Counted from the stretch's first letter, positions 1 through 6,261 are shown. The stretch: 6,282 nt of DNA from Acidobacteria bacterium UBA2990 (GCA_002347025.1 DEAE01000003.1:1-6282); one strand, 5' to 3'. The notes: a model not told the origin generated them from the sequence alone. A program made the numbers and translations.

Positions 1-19
1 AATCCCACCCTCTCCGCCA
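1..19 (+). tRNA. 3' end of a tRNA, probably tRNA-Ser (partial, cut by window edge)
   Basis: The first 19 bases read as the end of a tRNA. Three T-loop bases (AAT) are followed by the T-stem strand CCCAC, a seven-base acceptor strand CCTCTCC, discriminator G and an encoded CCA at 17-19. A run of five T follows directly at 20-24, as in many tRNA trailers. Discriminator G with a CTCTCC acceptor end is typical of bacterial tRNA-Ser. The body and anticodon lie outside the window, so identity is inferred. The match to the minus-strand tRNA end at the right edge (one difference in 19 bases) supports the call. The minus-strand DUF1566 reading frame runs antisense through it. Confidence 0.6.
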
Positions 20-783
20 TTTTTGTCCAGTGCGGCAAAGTCGCCGCTCACATCCCGCCGGCTGTGGAAAGCGCGGTCAGTCTTGCCGACCGTTTCGAGT
101 TCTAGCATCCCGAGAGTCAGAATGCTGACTTCCATGTCATCTACATTCTGGAGTGCCGAGTTCAGAACTGCCACTCGGGTCGGCCCACGCAAACCGAGAT
201 TCGCCCGGTTGGGGAAACTCCCCGTTTTGGGGGTAATAGAGACTTCCGCGCCCACATCTCCGTTGAGTACGGCCCACGGGATGTAACGGTCGTTCTTGCC
301 GGCTACCGCTTGGGTGCCATTGCCAAAGTGGACGTGCCACGCGAGGTCTCGATCTGAAGAGTAACTTCTTCTCGACCAGTACTCGTGTGCTTCGACGTTA
401 ACAAACAGGCCAGCATTGGTGGACGACGATACCCCATCGACGGTAAACAAGTGCCCCATTTCGCTGTTGGTGCAGTCAGCAGTGCCCCTGCAGGTTTCGT
501 CAAAGGTGAGGGGAAGCCGCCAATCGGAATTGCCGCCAATCGTCAGGCCTCTCGCCCAGGCACTGGCCTCCTCCCAAGTCATTTCTCCATCTGCGTCAAA
601 GCCTGAGGTCTTCGCCCAGTTCGCATCGCCGAGCCAAGTGATGTGCTGCGTACTATCGTAAATGAGTCTCACACCGTCGTACCAACCCCTGTCTTCTAAC
701 TCTGCCCGCGCATCGGCGATGTACCCCAAGCTCACGGCTGCTGTTAGGAGCGTTGCGGCCCACCTGTTCGTTCTCGTCATCAT
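1..783 (-). CDS. Exported DUF1566 (Lcl C-terminal) domain protein, 3' end beyond window
   Basis: Reading leftward from the ATG at 783-781 gives 261 codons without a stop to base 1, so the gene is partial at its C-terminus. GGGAGG lies about six bases before the start; a second ATG follows at 780. Residues 1-27 form a Sec signal peptide with a likely cut after ARA. Residues 38-176 match the DUF1566 pattern: LIYDSTQHITWLGDANWAKT near 40-59, DADGEMTWEEA at 63-73, DWRLP at 87-91, SEMGHL at 107-112, YWSR at 135-138 and a closing PWAVLNGDV at 169-177. Residues 180 onward (TPKTGSFPN, then RVAVLNS, then RRDVSGDF) resemble a beta module with a calcium-loop-like DVxGD motif that often follows in secreted proteins. 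Known members are surface or extracellular proteins of unclear function. The last codons lie antisense to a tRNA 3' end, so the natural C-terminus may be altered or displaced. Confidence 0.85.
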   Translation of the reverse strand, partial: MMTRTNRWAATLLTAAVSLGYIADARAELEDRGWYDGVRLIYDSTQHITWLGDANWAKTSGFDADGEMTWEEASAWARGLTIGGNSDWRLPLTFDETCRGTADCTNSEMGHLFTVDGVSSSTNAGLFVNVEAHEYWSRRSYSSDRDLAWHVHFGNGTQAVAGKNDRYIPWAVLNGDVGAEVSITPKTGSFPNRANLGLRGPTRVAVLNSALQNVDDMEVSILTLGMLELETVGKTDRAFHSRRDVSGDFAALDKNGGEGGI

Positions 784-1143
784 GCCCCTCCCTCGAACGT
801 CGGATAACCGACTGGCCAATCGGAGTCGGTATTGTATCTTGATCCAGTCGGTTGAGGCTCTCTGCACACAACATGCCTGCAGTCTTTCCGCTATCTAGGG
901 GCGTGCGGCCTCGGCCTCACTGGATCAGTCGTCGCGAGCTACAGAACTTGCCGGTCTCGAAGTCCGTAACGTCAAATGCGCTATGTTTAAGTTGGGTGCA
1001 TTGGAAGAGAAGGGACCTTGACGGGCCTCGGGAACATCGAGCTGTGAGACGTGTTTCTTGGCCTGATCTCATGACTAGGGTCGCGCTATGGTGCTGCTCA
1101 TGCTAATCTCCACGGAAAAGCCATTCAGAAGGGGAATGAAACG
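784..1143. other. Divergent intergenic region without a recognised gene
   Basis: These 360 bases separate the divergent starts of the DUF1566 and HpcH/HpaI-like genes and should hold both promoters. On the DUF1566 side there are the inverted repeats and TACAAT box described separately. On the aldolase side I find TTGACG at 1018-1023, but no convincing -10 at 16-18 bases after it. Short open frames here have no recognisable protein features. No RNA gene was recognised. Confidence 0.5.
806..853 (-). promoter_or_regulatory. Possible promoter/operator of the DUF1566 gene
   Basis: A perfect ten-base inverted repeat, AACCGACTGG at 806-815 and CCAGTCGGTT at 844-853, brackets a TACAAT box on the minus strand (836-831). 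A third copy of the core (AGTCGGT on the plus strand) sits at 824-830, directly next to that box. TACAAT would be a -10 element about 48 bases before the ATG at 783. No good -35 is present at the expected spacing, which would suit an activator-dependent promoter. Seen: the repeats and the box. Inferred: any regulatory function. Confidence 0.3.
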
Positions 1144-2289
1144 ATGAAGAGGAAGAGATTTTCGGTTTTCGTTGTGGCAGTTGGCCTCCTCCTAGGCGCG
1201 ACTGCTTGGCAGGCTGAAGCGCAATTTAGTGCCGATAGCTTTGACTATGGATCACGATTCAAAATGCCTGATGGACAACAGGCAGAGATCTGGAACCCAG
1301 CTAAGCGGAAACTTCTTGAAGGGGGACCGATGATTGGTGGAACGGTACGTGTTCCAGATCCTCGGACCTATTGTGCAATGGCTGCTGCAGGATATGACTT
1401 TATCTGGGTCGAAATGCAGCACGAGGCCAGTGCGTGGGAGAACGTGGCGCGGATGTGGCGCACCTGTCCTGGTCCAGCCGCACCTGGAGTCCGCGTGGCC
1501 TATGCCGACGAACGTGAGATCCAGCACGCGACGGATATGGGAGCAGCCGTTATAGTGGTGCCAACTGTCGACTCTGTCGAAGAGGCACAGGAAGCAGTCG
1601 ATTGGACGTATTTTCCCCCGGTCGGTCGGCGCAGTTCAGGCGGCGGTCAGGGCCCAAGCGAAATCTGGGGTGATGTTCCGGGTGGCTACCGGCAAACCTG
1701 GAACGATAATGTCGTCCTCTTTCTCATGATCGAGACGCTGGAAGGTGTTGAAGCTGCCCGCGAGATCGCCAAGATTCCTGGCGTGACCGGACTCTTTGCT
1801 GCGAGCGGGGACCTTGGGAATTTTTCAGGTTATGGTGAAGGCGATGCGGAGTATGAGGCGCTTATCGCGGAGGTGACGACTGCCGCTAAAGAGGCCGGTA
1901 TCCATGCGTGTGCCCCTTTGCGCTGGGCTGATCGACCTGATTTCACATGTTTCCAGGCTGGCACGGAGGGTGCGAACATTCGCCGGGGGGCAGCAGCTGA
2001 AATCCAGCAGGCTGAGGACCGATTTGGCAGTACTGGTGGTGGTGGTTCAGGCCGGGCGGCGTCGGAAGCTGGTGCTGTTCTAGCCAACCTGACTGCTGAG
2101 TGCGGCTCCATCACATATGAGGACGACTGCTATGCCGCGGTCCGCAGTGCAGCATCTGCCGCTGGCTCGATGTCGGCGTCAGATAAGGCGCAGGTCGGTC
2201 GGCGGGTGCGGGAACTTATTGCCGCCAATCCGGCTCAGGCGGCTAGGATCCGAGAAATCGCCTCGGGCGGTGGTCTAGACGTCGGTTAA
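1144..2289 (+). CDS. Exported HpcH/HpaI aldolase-family protein with extra C-terminal region
   Basis: Family members are metal-dependent class II aldolases or lyases that cleave 2-oxo acids to release pyruvate, for example 4-hydroxy-2-oxoheptanedioate aldolase HpaI. Residues 1-26 are a Sec signal peptide (basic start, hydrophobic core, AEA before the cut), so this one probably acts outside the cytoplasm. The core spans about 55-290. FIWVEMQHE (86-94) places H93 at the HpaI catalytic His. GVRV (115-118) gives the substrate-binding Arg118. VIVVPTVDS follows at 136-144. YFPPVGRRS (156-164) matches the YPPxGxRG motif. IETLEG (196-201) and SGDLG (221-225) supply metal ligands E197 and D223. The usual GPADL is changed to ASGDLG. 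After a Gly-rich linker (296-303), residues 304-381 form a helical region absent from canonical enzymes of about 260 residues. AAGGGG at 1129-1134, nine bases before the ATG, supports the start. The substrate is unknown. Confidence 0.85.
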   Translation: MKRKRFSVFVVAVGLLLGATAWQAEAQFSADSFDYGSRFKMPDGQQAEIWNPAKRKLLEGGPMIGGTVRVPDPRTYCAMAAAGYDFIWVEMQHEASAWENVARMWRTCPGPAAPGVRVAYADEREIQHATDMGAAVIVVPTVDSVEEAQEAVDWTYFPPVGRRSSGGGQGPSEIWGDVPGGYRQTWNDNVVLFLMIETLEGVEAAREIAKIPGVTGLFAASGDLGNFSGYGEGDAEYEALIAEVTTAAKEAGIHACAPLRWADRPDFTCFQAGTEGANIRRGAAAEIQQAEDRFGSTGGGGSGRAASEAGAVLANLTAECGSITYEDDCYAAVRSAASAAGSMSASDKAQVGRRVRELIAANPAQAARIREIASGGGLDVG

Positions 2290-2530
2290 TTCGGTTCGGC
2301 ACGGGCAATACTGTGCCTTTCCTCTGTATCATTGCTGTCGTCGGCGGTTCTGGTTGCCACGAGTGAGTCAGACCGCTGGCGGCGGTGAGATCATCATGAC
2401 TGGGCTGTCTCTGATGCATTCCAGCACCATGATTCTCCTATATAAACAAAGGTATTCGGCCTGCTGTGACGGACCAGTCGCTGGTTCTAGAGACACTGAA
2501 CCTTCAAATGGGTTTCAGGCGTGGGCCGGC
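2290..2530. other. Intergenic stretch with no recognised gene
   Basis: Between the aldolase-like stop and the downstream promoter there is no coding frame with a recognisable product or a good ribosome binding site. A 67-codon frame begins at 2354 but has no Shine-Dalgarno sequence and runs into the promoter. An imperfect hairpin (CTGAACC with GGTTTCAG, around 2497-2518) lies just before the promoter and may be a second weak termination signal. Nothing else stands out. Confidence 0.4.
2298..2320 (+). terminator. Weak terminator-like hairpin after the aldolase-like gene
   Basis: GGCAC at 2298-2302 can pair with GTGCC at 2313-2317 across a ten-base loop, followed by TTT and then a pyrimidine-rich stretch. 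It lies eight bases beyond the stop codon, the right place for a terminator. The five-pair stem and short T run make it weak. Confidence 0.3.
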
Positions 2531-2558
2531 TTGACAGTGGGAAACGTTGCCGTATAAT
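2531..2558 (+). promoter_or_regulatory. Consensus sigma70-type promoter for the repeat-protein gene
   Basis: TTGACA at 2531-2536 and TATAAT at 2553-2558 are both perfect consensus hexamers, separated by 16 bases. Transcription would start near 2565, about 270 bases before the next gene. The perfect boxes suggest strong housekeeping expression unless the leader or the downstream dyad represses it. Confidence 0.8.
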
Positions 2559-2564
2559 TCAACT

Positions 2565-2836
2565 TGGGGCGGATAGATAGCCCCGTCCTTCCCTATGGAT
2601 CGGCTACTCCCAGAGCCGATAAGAGAACTCGTCGAACAATTCTCGAGGCACGGGTGACACCTTAGTTGTGTGCGGGCTGCGGTCTGTGACCGTGAGTTCG
2701 AAAACGTCTGAAGAGGGTCACGGCTACACCGTAAATTAAGGTGCCAGTGATCCACTTTAAGTGGAATGCAGTCTATGGATGCTGCGGGGACGGTGACGGG
2801 CACTGACCCTCGGGAGCAAGCCAAAGGAGTGAATAA
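2565..2836 (+). promoter_or_regulatory. Long 5' leader with several inverted repeats
   Basis: The predicted transcript has about 270 untranslated bases. GGGGC 2566-2570 pairs with GCCCC 2580-2584, a hairpin at the very 5' end. ATCGGCT 2599-2605 pairs with AGCCGAT 2614-2620. CCGTGA 2690-2695 (or GTGACC 2686-2691) pairs with TCACGG 2718-2723 (or GGTCAC 2716-2721). GTGCC 2741-2745 can pair with GGCAC 2799-2803, or alternatively CAGTG 2745-2749 with CACTG 2801-2805. I do not recognise a known riboswitch class. It could be a structured regulatory leader, a stabilising 5' end, or a small unrecognised gene or RNA. Confidence 0.4.
2751..2765. promoter_or_regulatory. 15-base perfect dyad, candidate operator or hairpin
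   Basis: TCCACTT and AAGTGGA are exact reverse complements around a single central T. A one-base loop cannot fold as RNA without opening the stem, so a protein-binding dyad is somewhat more likely than a hairpin. It lies about 190 bases after the predicted transcription start and 71 bases before the coding start. Confidence 0.3.
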
Positions 2837-5137
2837 GTGATGTTAAAGCAGATGCGAACGCGAGCACGGACAACCGAGCCAGTACGGATGTGGTGGGTGC
2901 TTCTGCTTGTTGGAGTGATGACCGCGACTAGTGCGGAGGTAGCGGCTGAAGAAGGGACAGGGACGTATCGGTGGCATGGGGAGTTGGTAGCGCTTGGTAC
3001 CGACGCTCAGGCACTGACGGTGAAATCGAGGATTGTGTCAGGTAATGGCCTGGCTGATGTCGAGGGGTTGCGATCGGGGGACCCAATTGTAATTACTTGG
3101 TCCGGTTTCGATACCTGGGCAAATGGGATCCGGGCAGTGGCTGCAGATGATGGTGCCGGACTAGCACCGGAAGATCGTTTCCGGCTGCGTGCGACATTTG
3201 AGGGGATGGATCCCAGTGGAGGCTATCTAACTTTCAAGGTGTCAGGTCGGTCGAGTCGCTTAACCGCTGCGCGGCTATTAACGCCTGGGAGCTGGGCGAC
3301 GATGACTTCGCCACATCGACCAGCGCACGGGCCAGCAGGTGTGGAGATGGTCGAGGCCTACGTGGCCGCAGCCAGGCCGGCTGTCGCCAAGCCCCAGCTG
3401 GCGGCTGATGCAACTTATCGGTGGCAAGGTGAGTTGGTGTCACTGGATGCCGGGGGTGAGAGCTTAACGATTCGGTCGCGGATTGTGTCCGGTAATGGCC
3501 TGACTGATGTTGAGGAATTATCCTCCGGCGATCCAATTCTAATCACCTGGTCCGGTTTCGAAGATCGGACCGATGGTATTCGGGCTGTGGTGGCCGACAA
3601 CGGCTCCGGGCTCTGGGGAAGCGACAGGTTTTTATTGGAAGCCCAGTTTGAAGCGGTGGACCAGGCTCAACGTTATTTGACCTTTACTGTAGAGCCGCCA
3701 TCTGCAAGTGCCGTTGGGTTGCGGGCTCTGACGAGGGGGGAGTGGGCGACGTTGCGTTCACCACACCAACCGCGGCCGGGTCGAGCACCGGTGGAGGCTG
3801 TTGCGGCCTATGCACCCACACCCAGCTTTGGGCAAATGGCGGCCAGCCCAGCTTCTGGCGACACCTATTCCTGGCAAGGTGAGCTACTAGCACTGGATGA
3901 TGGGGGTGAAGCTCTAACGATGCGTTCTCGCGTGGTTTCGGCCGAAAGTCTGACCGAGGCAGAAGGCTTGACGTCCGGCGACCCGATAGTCATCACTTGG
4001 TCGGGTTTTGGTGACCGGGCCAGTGGGATCCGGAGTGTGGCAGCCGACGATGGTTCAGGGTTATGGGGGAGTGACCGCTTCCTGCTGCAAGCGCAGTTTG
4101 ATGCGTTGGACCCAAGAGGTTATCTTACGTTTACCGTCGCACCACCTCGGGCGAGTGTCCCAGAGCTCCGGAGCTTGCGTCAGGGTAGCTGGGCAACAGT
4201 GACTTCTCCCCATCGACCAACGCCAGGCATGGCTTCAGTGGGTATGGTTGCAGCTTATACGGCGAGTGAGTCGGCTCCCTGGGTTGGGTCGAGCCCCAGA
4301 TCGACGGACACATATCAGTGGTATGGCGAGTTGGTTGCAATGGGTGGCGCTGGACGGTCTTTGACCGTGCGGTCGAGGATAGTGTCCCCTGCGGGAGCTG
4401 ACGGAGTCGAGAACTTGGCGACTGGTGATCCAATTGTGATTACCTGGTCAGGGTTTGGCGATAGGGCGAATGGCATTCGGACGGTGAGAGCCGACGATGG
4501 TTCAGGATTGTGGGGAACGGACCGGTTTGTGCTCCATGCGTCGTTTGTCGCCATGGATCCAACTCGCCAATACCTCACCTTTATGGTCACTCCGCCGGTA
4601 GACACTGCACCGATGATTAGAGGTTTGAACACAGGCGATTGGGCGATTGTCACGTCTCCCCATCGACCGATGGTTCGAGGTGATGCGGTGACGATGGTGG
4701 ATGCTTATGACCCGGCGCAGCGTGCCCGTCGTTACACTTGGGCAGGTAATTTAGTTGGGATGGATGGTAATGCAGTGACCGTGTCAGCACCGGTTGAGGA
4801 ACATGTGTTTCGATATATTGACCGATTCAGCGAAGGCGATAACGTGGTGATGATCTGGACACCTAGCGAGGACAGCGCCGTCGGCGCCATCAGGTATCTG
4901 GAGTTACGTGAGCAATCTCCGCTGACGCATGGTTATGTTCTTCCAGTCGAGTTCATCACCGCTGATGCTGCTTCCCGTCGGCTGACTTTCAAGACTGAAG
5001 TAGCACCACGTATGGCTCGGGCTTTGGCTTTTGTTGAGTCCGGAGACGAAGTTCAGATGACTTCATTGTTCGATCAACCTGGCCAGACCGCGGAGATCGT
5101 GGCGGTGAAGTTTGAGACGGACAACGCTGAAGAGTGA
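2837..5137 (+). CDS. Exported protein of five tandem ~150-residue beta-rich repeats, unknown family
   Basis: The 766 residues begin with a long basic n-region, a hydrophobic segment (about 19-33) and a likely signal cleavage near residue 33 or 37. The rest is repetitive: units start at residues 43, 193, 343, 492 and 632. The unit pattern is Y-x-W-x-GEL, then SLTVRSRIVS, SGDPIVITWSGF, GIR, DDGSGLWGSDRFLL, YLTF, G-x-WAT and TSPHRP, ending near V-x-AY. Units one to four are well conserved. The fifth (632-760) is diverged: it keeps YTWAGNLVGMDG, GDNVVMIW, GAIRYLEL and RRLTFK, but lacks the DDGSGLWG and SPHRP motifs. Each unit looks like two related halves of about 65-75 residues, each with a D/G-turn, an LTV or LTF strand and a late G-D/S-x-hydrophobic-x-T/S strand, recalling DUF5666-like or OB-type barrels. 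No catalytic motif is recognised. AGGAG at 2825-2829 serves GTG at 2837 or ATG at 2840; the true start is undecided. It is likely periplasmic or surface-exposed and monocistronic. Confidence 0.9.
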   Translation: MMLKQMRTRARTTEPVRMWWVLLLVGVMTATSAEVAAEEGTGTYRWHGELVALGTDAQALTVKSRIVSGNGLADVEGLRSGDPIVITWSGFDTWANGIRAVAADDGAGLAPEDRFRLRATFEGMDPSGGYLTFKVSGRSSRLTAARLLTPGSWATMTSPHRPAHGPAGVEMVEAYVAAARPAVAKPQLAADATYRWQGELVSLDAGGESLTIRSRIVSGNGLTDVEELSSGDPILITWSGFEDRTDGIRAVVADNGSGLWGSDRFLLEAQFEAVDQAQRYLTFTVEPPSASAVGLRALTRGEWATLRSPHQPRPGRAPVEAVAAYAPTPSFGQMAASPASGDTYSWQGELLALDDGGEALTMRSRVVSAESLTEAEGLTSGDPIVITWSGFGDRASGIRSVAADDGSGLWGSDRFLLQAQFDALDPRGYLTFTVAPPRASVPELRSLRQGSWATVTSPHRPTPGMASVGMVAAYTASESAPWVGSSPRSTDTYQWYGELVAMGGAGRSLTVRSRIVSPAGADGVENLATGDPIVITWSGFGDRANGIRTVRADDGSGLWGTDRFVLHASFVAMDPTRQYLTFMVTPPVDTAPMIRGLNTGDWAIVTSPHRPMVRGDAVTMVDAYDPAQRARRYTWAGNLVGMDGNAVTVSAPVEEHVFRYIDRFSEGDNVVMIWTPSEDSAVGAIRYLELREQSPLTHGYVLPVEFITADAASRRLTFKTEVAPRMARALAFVESGDEVQMTSLFDQPGQTAEIVAVKFETDNAEE
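2963..5116 (+). repeat. Five in-frame tandem coding repeats of about 450 bases
   Basis: Units occupy about 2963-3361, 3413-3811, 3863-4258, 4310-4708 and 4730-5116, with starts 450, 450, 447 and 420 bases apart. Short linkers of variable sequence, rich in Ala, Pro and Ser, join them. DNA of units one and two is locally very close: about 31 of 34 bases agree around 3031 and 3481. Most other stretches differ at many synonymous sites, so the array is mostly old rather than freshly expanded. Confidence 0.9.
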
Positions 5138-5160
5138 GCTTGTTCGGTTTTTAACTCTTA

Positions 5161-5201
5161 GGGCCATCGTCCTCGTTGTTTGAGGGTGATGGCCCTTTTT
5201 T
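5161..5201 (+). terminator. Strong intrinsic terminator of the repeat-protein gene
   Basis: The arms at 5161-5174 and 5182-5195 form 14 pairs (12 Watson-Crick and two adjacent G-U) around a seven-base loop, followed by six T at 5196-5201. It starts 23 bases after the stop codon. On the opposite strand no T run follows the stem, so it should stop only plus-strand transcription. Confidence 0.93.
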
Positions 5202-5323
5202 CTATGGAACGATCTGATGTGAAACCTTCGGTCTATCAGACGACTGATCGACTACATCTCTAAGTTTTCCCTGTCTGCCAATTTGACTCGTCGAAGATTG
5301 TGTCAGCTGTAACTCGTCGGGCT
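5202..5323. other. Spacer between convergent gene ends
   Basis: This 122-base stretch separates the plus-strand terminator from the stop of the minus-strand pirin gene. ATCAG 5235-5239 and CTGAT 5244-5248 form a small five-pair hairpin with no T run on the minus strand, so no convincing pirin terminator is visible. Confidence 0.4.
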
Positions 5324-6220
5324 CTATTTGGGATCTTGTATGAAGGTGCCCTGCTGGAGCGCGGCAAAGGCTTGTTTTAACTCGGTCTGAGTGTTCATCA
5401 CGATCGGCCCGCGCCAGGCGACTGGTTCGTTGAGCTGGAGGCCGGAGATCAGTAAGAAACGAACACCAGACCTGCCGGATCGTATGCAGATCTCGTCTCC
5501 ACCGTCGAAACAAACGAGTGACCGGTTGGCGACCGGTTTGATTAGTCCGACGACAGACTCGGTTCTGACTGATTGAGGTTCAGATGCGTCGCAAAACGTT
5601 CCACTTCCTTCGAAGACATAGGCAAAGGCATGCCGAGGTCTCTCTACGGCGAGTCGTTTCGTAGTGTTCGGTGCCACAGTGACATCAAGGTAGCGGGGCT
5701 GTGAAGGAACCCCGTCAATAGGCCCTGTCTTTCCCCAGAAGCTGCCACAGATCACGCGCACACAGGTGCCGTCATCGTCAGTGACACAAGGAATGGCCTG
5801 AGCCTGGATATCCTGATAGCGTGGTGTGGTCATTTTTAATGATGCTGGTAGGTTTGCCCACAGTTGAAATCCGTGCATTTGTCCCAGGTGGTCGCCTTGA
5901 GGCATTTCCTGGTGCAGGACGCCTCGGCCGGCTGTCATCCACTGCACATCGCCTGGACCAACGATCCCACGGTTCCCGAGGCTGTCGCTATGTCTGACTG
6001 ACCCGGATAGGACATAAGTGATAGTTTCGATACCTCGATGTGGATGCCAGGGAAAACCGGCAAGATAGTCTTCCGGGTGATCGTTCCGTAAGTCGTCTAG
6101 CAGTAGGAACGGATCGAAATCTGGGGTGTCTGCAAAGCCGAATGCACGGTGTAGTCTGACTCCGGCCCCTTCGAGGATGGATTGCGACAGGCTCACGCGC
6201 TTTACTGGCCTGATCGACAT
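5324..6220 (-). CDS. Pirin family protein (bicupin, metal-binding)
   Basis: The 298-residue length and layout match bacterial pirins such as YhhW, cytoplasmic two-cupin proteins. Some have quercetin 2,3-dioxygenase activity and others act as regulators. The N-terminal cupin carries FPWHPHRGIETITYVLSG (56-73), so H59 and H61 are the first two metal ligands. GRGVLHQE (98-105) supplies H103 and E105. All four ligands are in place, so a bound metal, usually iron, is expected. HGFQLWANLP (116-125) is the conserved segment after the cupin. The C-terminal cupin spans about 178-265 and ends with GPIVMNTQTEL (271-281), the usual pirin closing motif. The ATG at 6220 gives a full-length family match, though no clear Shine-Dalgarno sequence precedes it. 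A tRNA-Ser 3' end lies 41 bases upstream on the same strand, so read-through from the tRNA promoter is possible. The true substrate is unknown. Confidence 0.95.
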   Translation of the reverse strand: MSIRPVKRVSLSQSILEGAGVRLHRAFGFADTPDFDPFLLLDDLRNDHPEDYLAGFPWHPHRGIETITYVLSGSVRHSDSLGNRGIVGPGDVQWMTAGRGVLHQEMPQGDHLGQMHGFQLWANLPASLKMTTPRYQDIQAQAIPCVTDDDGTCVRVICGSFWGKTGPIDGVPSQPRYLDVTVAPNTTKRLAVERPRHAFAYVFEGSGTFCDASEPQSVRTESVVGLIKPVANRSLVCFDGGDEICIRSGRSGVRFLLISGLQLNEPVAWRGPIVMNTQTELKQAFAALQQGTFIQDPK

Positions 6221-6261
6221 CTAGGTAGTCGGCTCTAGAAAGATGTTGGTTGCAGCAATGA

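Noticed and set aside
1018..1046. TTGACG as -35 of an aldolase promoter
   Set aside because: No acceptable -10 hexamer at 16-18 bases after it.
852..1106. 84-codon plus-strand frame in the divergent spacer
   Set aside because: No ribosome binding site or protein-like pattern; it overlaps the inverted-repeat region expected to be regulatory.
1136..1147. Three-codon mini-frame (ATGAAACGATGA) overlapping the aldolase start; a similar GTG frame lies at 2829-2840 before the repeat gene
   Set aside because: Both could in principle couple translation, but such tiny frames arise often by chance near starts and no conservation can be judged here.
2354..2557. 67-codon plus-strand frame in the intergenic gap
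   Set aside because: No Shine-Dalgarno sequence, no recognisable protein feature, and it ends inside the promoter -10 box.
2504..2824. 106-codon minus-strand frame over the promoter and leader
   Set aside because: It has no recognisable domain, lies entirely antisense to a consensus promoter and inverted-repeat leader, and its composition looks like a chance frame.
2963..5116. CRISPR or non-coding tandem repeat array
   Set aside because: The periodicity is 450 bases, in frame and conserved at protein rather than DNA level, so it is a coding domain repeat.
5324..5576. Overlapping frames on both strands within the pirin gene (5202-5513 minus, 5391-5576 plus)
   Set aside because: They are shadows of the well-supported pirin reading frame and show no features of their own.
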